25,840 nucleotides of DNA from JAFAXD01 sp035472475 (GTDB lineage Bacteria > Pseudomonadota > Alphaproteobacteria > Rhizobiales > Xanthobacteraceae), in contig DATIPA010000056.1 of NCBI GenBank assembly GCA_035472475.1, positions 1 to 25,840 of the forward strand, written 5' to 3'. The translations under genes were made by a program, and so were the position numbers. The stretch's first letter is position 1, and the number at the start of each line of letters is the position of its first letter. This document shows, piece by piece, positions 21,750-25,840 of this stretch. The notes under the pieces were generated by a model. It worked only from the letters and a program-made list of their open reading frames with translations. It was not told the origin of the DNA and did no database searches.

Positions 21750-22679
21750 TTACCCTCGCATCAGCGCGGTGACGTGGGCGGCCACTGACCCGGCGAGCCC
21801 TTGCAGGTCGTAGCCGCCCTCAAGAAGGGAGACCACGCGTCCGCCGGCGCTGGCGTCCGCGATCTCCATCAGCTTGCGGGTGACCCAGCCGTAGTCCGCC
21901 TCCAGCAGATTGAGGTTGGCCAGCGGATCGCGCAGGTGCGCGTCAAAGCCGGCCGAGATCAACAACAAGTCGGGCCGAAACTCGCGCAGCCGCGGCAGGA
22001 TCGTGGTCTCGAACGCGGCGCGGAATTCCTCGCCGGCATCGCCGGCGCGCAGCGGCGCGTTGACGATGGTGTTGTGCTCGCCGCGCTCGCCGCGCGCGCC
22101 GGTTCCGGGGTAGAGCGGCATCTCGTGGGTCGAGCAGTACATCACGGTCGGGTCGGACCAGAAGATCTCCTGGGTGCCGTTGCCGTGATGGACGTCGAAA
22201 TCGACGATCGCTACGCGCTCGGCGCCGAGCGTCTTCTGCGCATGGCGTGCCGCGATCGCCGCGCTGTTGAACAGGCAGAACCCCATCGGGCGGACGGTCT
22301 CGGCGTGATGGCCGGGCGGCCGCATGGCGCAGAACGCGTTTGCGGCTTTCCCGGTCATCACCTCGTCGACCGCGTGCACCGCGCCGCCGATAGCGCGCAG
22401 CGCAGCCTCGAAGCTGCCGGGCGACATCGCAGTATCGGCATCGATGCGCACTAGGCCCTCGCGCGGGGTTACGTGCGCGATCTCGTCGATGAATTCGCGC
22501 GGATGGCAGAGCGCAATGTCGTCGACCTCCGCCTTGGGGGCGCTCACGCGCGCCAGCGATTGGAACCGTTCGTCCTCAAGCGCGCGATCGATCGCGCGCA
22601 GCCGGTCCGGCCGCTCCGGATGCCCCGTCGGCGTGAGGTGATTGAGGCAGGCCGGATGGGTGACGAACAGGGTCGACAT
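21750..22679 (-). CDS. Histone deacetylase-family zinc hydrolase (acetylpolyamine amidohydrolase-like)
   Basis: The product is 309 residues with the full arginase/deacetylase active site. GHPERPDRL is near the N-terminus. RPPGHHAE carries the H124-H125 pair. DFDVHHGNGTQ supplies zinc ligands D162 and H164. AGFDAH supplies D246. LLEGGYD and the catalytic-type tyrosine lie near the C-terminus. Bacterial members remove acetyl groups from small amines, polyamines or lysines; the substrate here is unknown. It is in a row with xseB, a neighbour commonly found next to it in Hyphomicrobiales (general knowledge). The ATG at 22679 has only a weak ribosome site. It follows the SDR gene by 31 bases. Confidence 0.94.
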   Translation of the reverse strand: MSTLFVTHPACLNHLTPTGHPERPDRLRAIDRALEDERFQSLARVSAPKAEVDDIALCHPREFIDEIAHVTPREGLVRIDADTAMSPGSFEAALRAIGGAVHAVDEVMTGKAANAFCAMRPPGHHAETVRPMGFCLFNSAAIAARHAQKTLGAERVAIVDFDVHHGNGTQEIFWSDPTVMYCSTHEMPLYPGTGARGERGEHNTIVNAPLRAGDAGEEFRAAFETTILPRLREFRPDLLLISAGFDAHLRDPLANLNLLEADYGWVTRKLMEIADASAGGRVVSLLEGGYDLQGLAGSVAAHVTALMRG

Positions 22680-22710
22680 GAGGTTGTGGTCCTGAAATTC
22701 GGGCCGGGGC

Positions 22711-23577
22711 TTAAGTCTTCGCCGCGAGAGTTACGCCGGGCGGCGGCTTGCTGGTGTCCGGCACAAAGAAATCAGGCGACAACGGCTGGCTCGGGTCGAC
22801 CCGGTAGCGGTCGAAGTCGGTGACGCCTTCACCGGCAAGGAAGGTGTCGTCGATCAGGAAATGGCCGGTGAAGCTTTTGGCCGGCTTCTGGAAGATCAGA
22901 TACGCGGCGTCGGCCAGGATCTCGGGCGTGCGCGACATCCGCATGATCGCGTCGCCCCCGAGCAGGTTCTTGATCGCGGCCGTGGCGATCGTGGTGCGCG
23001 GCCACAGCGCGTTGACCGCGATGCCCTTCGGACGCAGCTCGCCGGCAAGCCCCAGCACCACCATGCTCATGCCGAACTTCGCCATCGAGTAGGCGGTGTG
23101 CCGCGCAAACCATTTTTCCTGCATGTCGAGCGGCGGTGAGAGCATCAGGATGTGCGGGTTTGCGGCCTTGGCTAGATGCGGGATCGCGTACTTTGAAACC
23201 ATGAAGGTGCCGCGCGCGTTGATCTGCTGCATCAGATCATAGCGCTTCATGTCGGTATCGGCGGCGGGGGTGATCGAAATTGCGCTCGCGTTGTTGACGA
23301 CGATGTCGAGGCTGCCGAAATGCGCGGCGGTCTGATCGACGGCGGTCTTGACCGCAGGCTCGTCGCGCACGTCGACGACAAGCGGCAGCGCCTTGCCGCC
23401 GGCGTTCTCGATCGCTTCGGCCGCCGTGTAGATCGTGCCCTCGAGCTTGGGATGCGGGGTCTCGGTCTTGGCGGCAATCGCAACGTTGGCACCGTCGCGG
23501 GCCGCGCGCAGCGCGATCGCTAGCCCGATGCCACGCGAGGCGCCGGTGATGAACAGGGTTTTGCCGGAAAGCGACAT
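22711..23577 (-). CDS. Short-chain dehydrogenase/reductase, HSDL2-like
   Basis: The product is 288 residues. The nucleotide site TGASRGIG (11-18), NNAS (96-99) and the catalytic set S147, Y163 and K167 (YSMAK) define a classical SDR. The KTETPHPKLEGTIY segment (37-50) and the following AAEAIENAGGKALPLVVDVRDE closely match the hydroxysteroid-dehydrogenase-like 2 group, which is linked to fatty-acid metabolism. The ATG at 23577 follows the enoyl-CoA hydratase stop by 4 bases, with GAGG just before it; a start at 23610 would overlap that gene. It likely reduces or oxidises an acyl-chain intermediate; the exact substrate is unknown. Confidence 0.92.
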   Translation of the reverse strand: MSLSGKTLFITGASRGIGLAIALRAARDGANVAIAAKTETPHPKLEGTIYTAAEAIENAGGKALPLVVDVRDEPAVKTAVDQTAAHFGSLDIVVNNASAISITPAADTDMKRYDLMQQINARGTFMVSKYAIPHLAKAANPHILMLSPPLDMQEKWFARHTAYSMAKFGMSMVVLGLAGELRPKGIAVNALWPRTTIATAAIKNLLGGDAIMRMSRTPEILADAAYLIFQKPAKSFTGHFLIDDTFLAGEGVTDFDRYRVDPSQPLSPDFFVPDTSKPPPGVTLAAKT

Positions 23578-23581
23578 CGCC

Positions 23582-24334
23582 TCACCGTTTGCGGGCAAAG
23601 AACGCTTCAAACGCCGCCTTCGCTTCGGGCGAGCGCAGGCGCTCGCTGAAGATCCGGGATTCCTGATCGATTTGGGCCTGCAGCTCCTCCGGAGCGCCGC
23701 GCATCAGCGCGCGCGCCGCGGCCACCGCCCCGGGCGGCAACGCGGCAATCTCGCGCGCGGCCTTGAGCGCCTCGGCGTCGACGTCTTGTGGGTCAACCAC
23801 CAGGTTGGCGATGCCGAGGTCCTTGGCGCGGGTCGCGTTGAGCGGATGGCCCATGACCAGGAACTCGAACGCGCGGCGGCGCCCCATCAGGCGCGGCGCG
23901 ACGAGAGTCGAGCCAGCCTCCGGTATCAGCCCAAGGCCGACGAATGGGGTTGAAAAAATCGCGTCCGTGCCCGCGACCACGAAATCGCAATGTAGCAGCA
24001 TGGTGGTGCCGATGCCGACCGCGACTCCGCTCACGGCCGCGACCATCGGCTTGCGGCACCCAACAAGCGCCGGCAGAAAACGCAGCGCCGCGCGATTGAG
24101 ACCGCCGTCGCCCGTGGCGGCAGCCAGGAAATCCGCGAGATCATTGCCGGCGGTGAACGCGCCCGGCACGCCGGCGATCAGCGCGCAGCGCACGGCGTCA
24201 TCGGCATTCGCGCCGTCGAGCGCCTTGATCATCGCCTCGTACATGGCAACGGTAAGCGCATTCTTCTTGTCGGGCCGGTTGATCCGGATGGTGCGGATGC
24301 CGGCAGCGTCGGTGACAATCACATGTTCGCTCAT
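23582..24334 (-). CDS. Enoyl-CoA hydratase/isomerase-family protein
   Basis: The product is 250 residues of the crotonase fold. Oxyanion-hole segments are AFTAGNDLADF (59-69) and AVSGVAVGIGTTMLLHCD (100-117). The acid residue E139 lies in LGLIPEAGS, a pattern seen in enoyl-CoA isomerase members (ECI2, PaaG) rather than the two-glutamate hydratases; this assignment is tentative. The reaction is hydration or double-bond shift of an unsaturated acyl-CoA in beta-oxidation or a related route. It sits 5 bases after the acyl-CoA dehydrogenase stop and 4 bases before the SDR start, so the three form one operon. Confidence 0.93.
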   Translation of the reverse strand: MSEHVIVTDAAGIRTIRINRPDKKNALTVAMYEAMIKALDGANADDAVRCALIAGVPGAFTAGNDLADFLAAATGDGGLNRAALRFLPALVGCRKPMVAAVSGVAVGIGTTMLLHCDFVVAGTDAIFSTPFVGLGLIPEAGSTLVAPRLMGRRRAFEFLVMGHPLNATRAKDLGIANLVVDPQDVDAEALKAAREIAALPPGAVAAARALMRGAPEELQAQIDQESRIFSERLRSPEAKAAFEAFFARKR

Positions 24335-24339
24335 CGCAC

Positions 24340-25840
24340 CTATCCGATCGTGTCGGGCGCGACTGCGAGCGCGTCCGCGCCCTCGACCACGGTGGCGGCG
24401 AGGCCGCCCGCGGCGGTCGCAAGGTTGGTCGCAAAGAAGCGCGCGGTTTCGGTCGCGTGCGCGGGATTGCCCGCGCGCTTGGCGGCGAGCGCATCCTTGG
24501 CCAGCATGCAGCCGCCGGCCGCGGTGGCGAACAGGCGCAGATAGGGCGTGGCCCCGGCGAGCGCCGTCTGTGGCTCACGCTCGATGCGTTGGAGCAGCCA
24601 GTCCGTGGTCTTGCCGAACGCGTCGACGGCGGCGCGCAAGGTCGTGCCGGTCGCGCCGAACGCCGGGTCGTTGCTGGCCTCGACCCCGGCCACGGTCTCC
24701 CACAGTTCGGCCAGATAGGCGCGCACCGCCGCGCCGCCGGATTGCGGCAGCTTGCGCGTGACTAGATCGATCGCCTGAATGCCGTTGGTGCCCTCGTAGA
24801 TCTGGGCGATGCGGGCGTCGCGGTAGAGCTGCGCGGCGCCGGTCTCCTCGATGTACCCCATGCCGCCGTGCACTTGGATGCCGAGCGAGGCGACTTCGCT
24901 GCCGGCGTCGGTGGCGAACGCCTTGGCAACCGGCGTCAGCAGCGAGGCGCGTTCATGCGCGGTCTGCCGCGCCGCCGCGTCCGCGGCGCGATGCGAGCGG
25001 TCGAGGGCGACCGCGGTCGCATAGCAGATCGCGCGTGCCGCGTTGGTGAGCGCGCGCATGGTGAGCAGCATGCGCTTGACGTCGGGTTGCACGATGATCG
25101 GGGCCGCCTGGTTCGCCGGCATGCCGATCGTGCGGCCTTGCTTGCGCTCGCGCGCGTAGGCCACCGCCTGCTGGGTCGCGGCTTCGGCGATTGCCATCCC
25201 CTGCAAGCCGATGGCGAGCCGCGCGTCGTTCATCATGGTGAACATGCATGCCATGCCGCGGTTCTCTTCGCCGACCAGGAAGCCGGTGGCGCCGCCTTTG
25301 TCGCCGAACACCATGGTGCAGGTCGGCGAGGCGTGAATGCCCATCTTGTGCTCGATCGAATGTGCGCGCACATCGTTGCGCTCGCCGAGCGAGCCGCCAG
25401 CGTTCACCAGAAACTTCGGCACCAGGAACAGCGAGATCCCCTTGGTGCCGGGCGGCGCATCGGGCAGCCGCGCCAGCACGAAATGGATGATGTTGTCGGT
25501 GAGGTCGTGCTCGCCGTAGGTGATGAAGATCTTCTGGCCGGTGAGCTTGTAGGCGCCGTTGTGACGTTCGGCGCGGGTGCGCAGCAGCCCGACGTCGGAG
25601 CCGGCCTGCGGCTCGGTGAGCTGCATGGTGCCGGTCCACTCACCGGAGATCAGCTTCGCCAGATAGATCTTCTTGAGGTCGTCGGAGCCGTGCGCGGCAA
25701 GCGCGTCGATGCCGGCCATGGTCAGGGTCGGGCCGACCGCGAACGCGGCAGAGGCCGAATTCCACATCTCGACGCAGGCGGCGTTGATGGCCCAGGGCAG
25801 GCCCTGGCCGCCCCATTGGGTCGGGCCGGCGAGCCCGTTC
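24340..25840 (-). CDS. Acyl-CoA dehydrogenase, C-terminal part (5' end outside window)
   Basis: The last 499 residues are visible and the frame stays open to the window edge, so the start lies beyond 25840. It is an FAD enzyme that oxidises acyl-CoA to enoyl-CoA. Visible features: NGLAGPTQWGGQGLP at the cut end, MQLTEPQAGSDVG and KIFITYGEHD of the middle domain, the C-terminal helical region with LGIQVHGGMGYIEE, and YEGTNGIQAIDLVTRKL. A further C-terminal extension of about 130 residues marks the long (about 590-residue) subfamily that includes DmdC and other FadE-like enzymes. The substrate chain is unknown. It precedes the enoyl-CoA hydratase and SDR genes in the same operon. Confidence 0.94.
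   Translation of the reverse strand, partial: NGLAGPTQWGGQGLPWAINAACVEMWNSASAAFAVGPTLTMAGIDALAAHGSDDLKKIYLAKLISGEWTGTMQLTEPQAGSDVGLLRTRAERHNGAYKLTGQKIFITYGEHDLTDNIIHFVLARLPDAPPGTKGISLFLVPKFLVNAGGSLGERNDVRAHSIEHKMGIHASPTCTMVFGDKGGATGFLVGEENRGMACMFTMMNDARLAIGLQGMAIAEAATQQAVAYARERKQGRTIGMPANQAAPIIVQPDVKRMLLTMRALTNAARAICYATAVALDRSHRAADAAARQTAHERASLLTPVAKAFATDAGSEVASLGIQVHGGMGYIEETGAAQLYRDARIAQIYEGTNGIQAIDLVTRKLPQSGGAAVRAYLAELWETVAGVEASNDPAFGATGTTLRAAVDAFGKTTDWLLQRIEREPQTALAGATPYLRLFATAAGGCMLAKDALAAKRAGNPAHATETARFFATNLATAAGGLAATVVEGADALAVAPDTIG

Overview
The window looks like chromosomal DNA of a GC-rich alphaproteobacterium of the order Hyphomicrobiales (Bradyrhizobium, Rhodopseudomonas, Rhodoplanes or a relative). 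This rests on gene content and protein character, on intergenic palindromes of a kind common in that group, and on strong third-position GC. The strong GC bias also creates long meaningless antisense reading frames. I see no tRNA, rRNA, CRISPR array, transposase, integrase or phage gene. Nearly everything is housekeeping or conserved accessory metabolism.

Left part (1-9.5 kb). The 3' end of a DnaJ/CbpA-type gene is followed by two large palindromic repeats. Next, on the minus strand, come an ECF sigma factor and its membrane anti-sigma factor. The sigma gene is divergent from fabI (enoyl-ACP reductase), with a perfect 17-base dyad between them. After fabI lies a 796-base stretch with no conventional gene. 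It holds the most unusual content of the window: two tandem units, each with a conserved upstream block, a consensus Shine-Dalgarno, a 12-codon lysine/alanine reading frame (MAKKAKKKAKKS and MAKKAKKKAKKM) and a rho-independent terminator. Then follow aroC and a ribB whose C-terminal GTP-cyclohydrolase-II-like half has lost its zinc cysteines. Next come a small minus-strand pair (DUF302 and DUF202), a DUF2188-like gene, ald and a DUF1194 protein.

Middle (9.5-15.6 kb, minus strand). Read in the direction of transcription: dxs, a small membrane protein, tlyA, a MATE exporter and a TrmA/RlmD-family RNA methyltransferase. They are tightly spaced or overlapping, apart from two intergenic palindromic repeats.

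Right part. From 15.6 to 21.4 kb lies a block of mixed orientation. It holds a LigD-like protein with phosphoesterase and polymerase domains but no ligase domain, a thiamine-diphosphate enzyme of unknown substrate, and a membrane alpha/beta hydrolase overlapping an isoprenylcysteine-methyltransferase-like gene. From 21.4 kb to the end, one minus-strand run encodes an acyl-CoA dehydrogenase (cut by the window edge), an enoyl-CoA hydratase/isomerase, an HSDL2-like SDR, a class II-type histone deacetylase homologue and xseB. Its first three genes look like a fatty-acid or acyl-CoA catabolic operon.

Main leads: the tandem 12-codon genes with their duplicated control region, the ligase-less LigD, the paired palindromes at 400-566, and the dyads in front of fabI, ald and the hydrolase gene.
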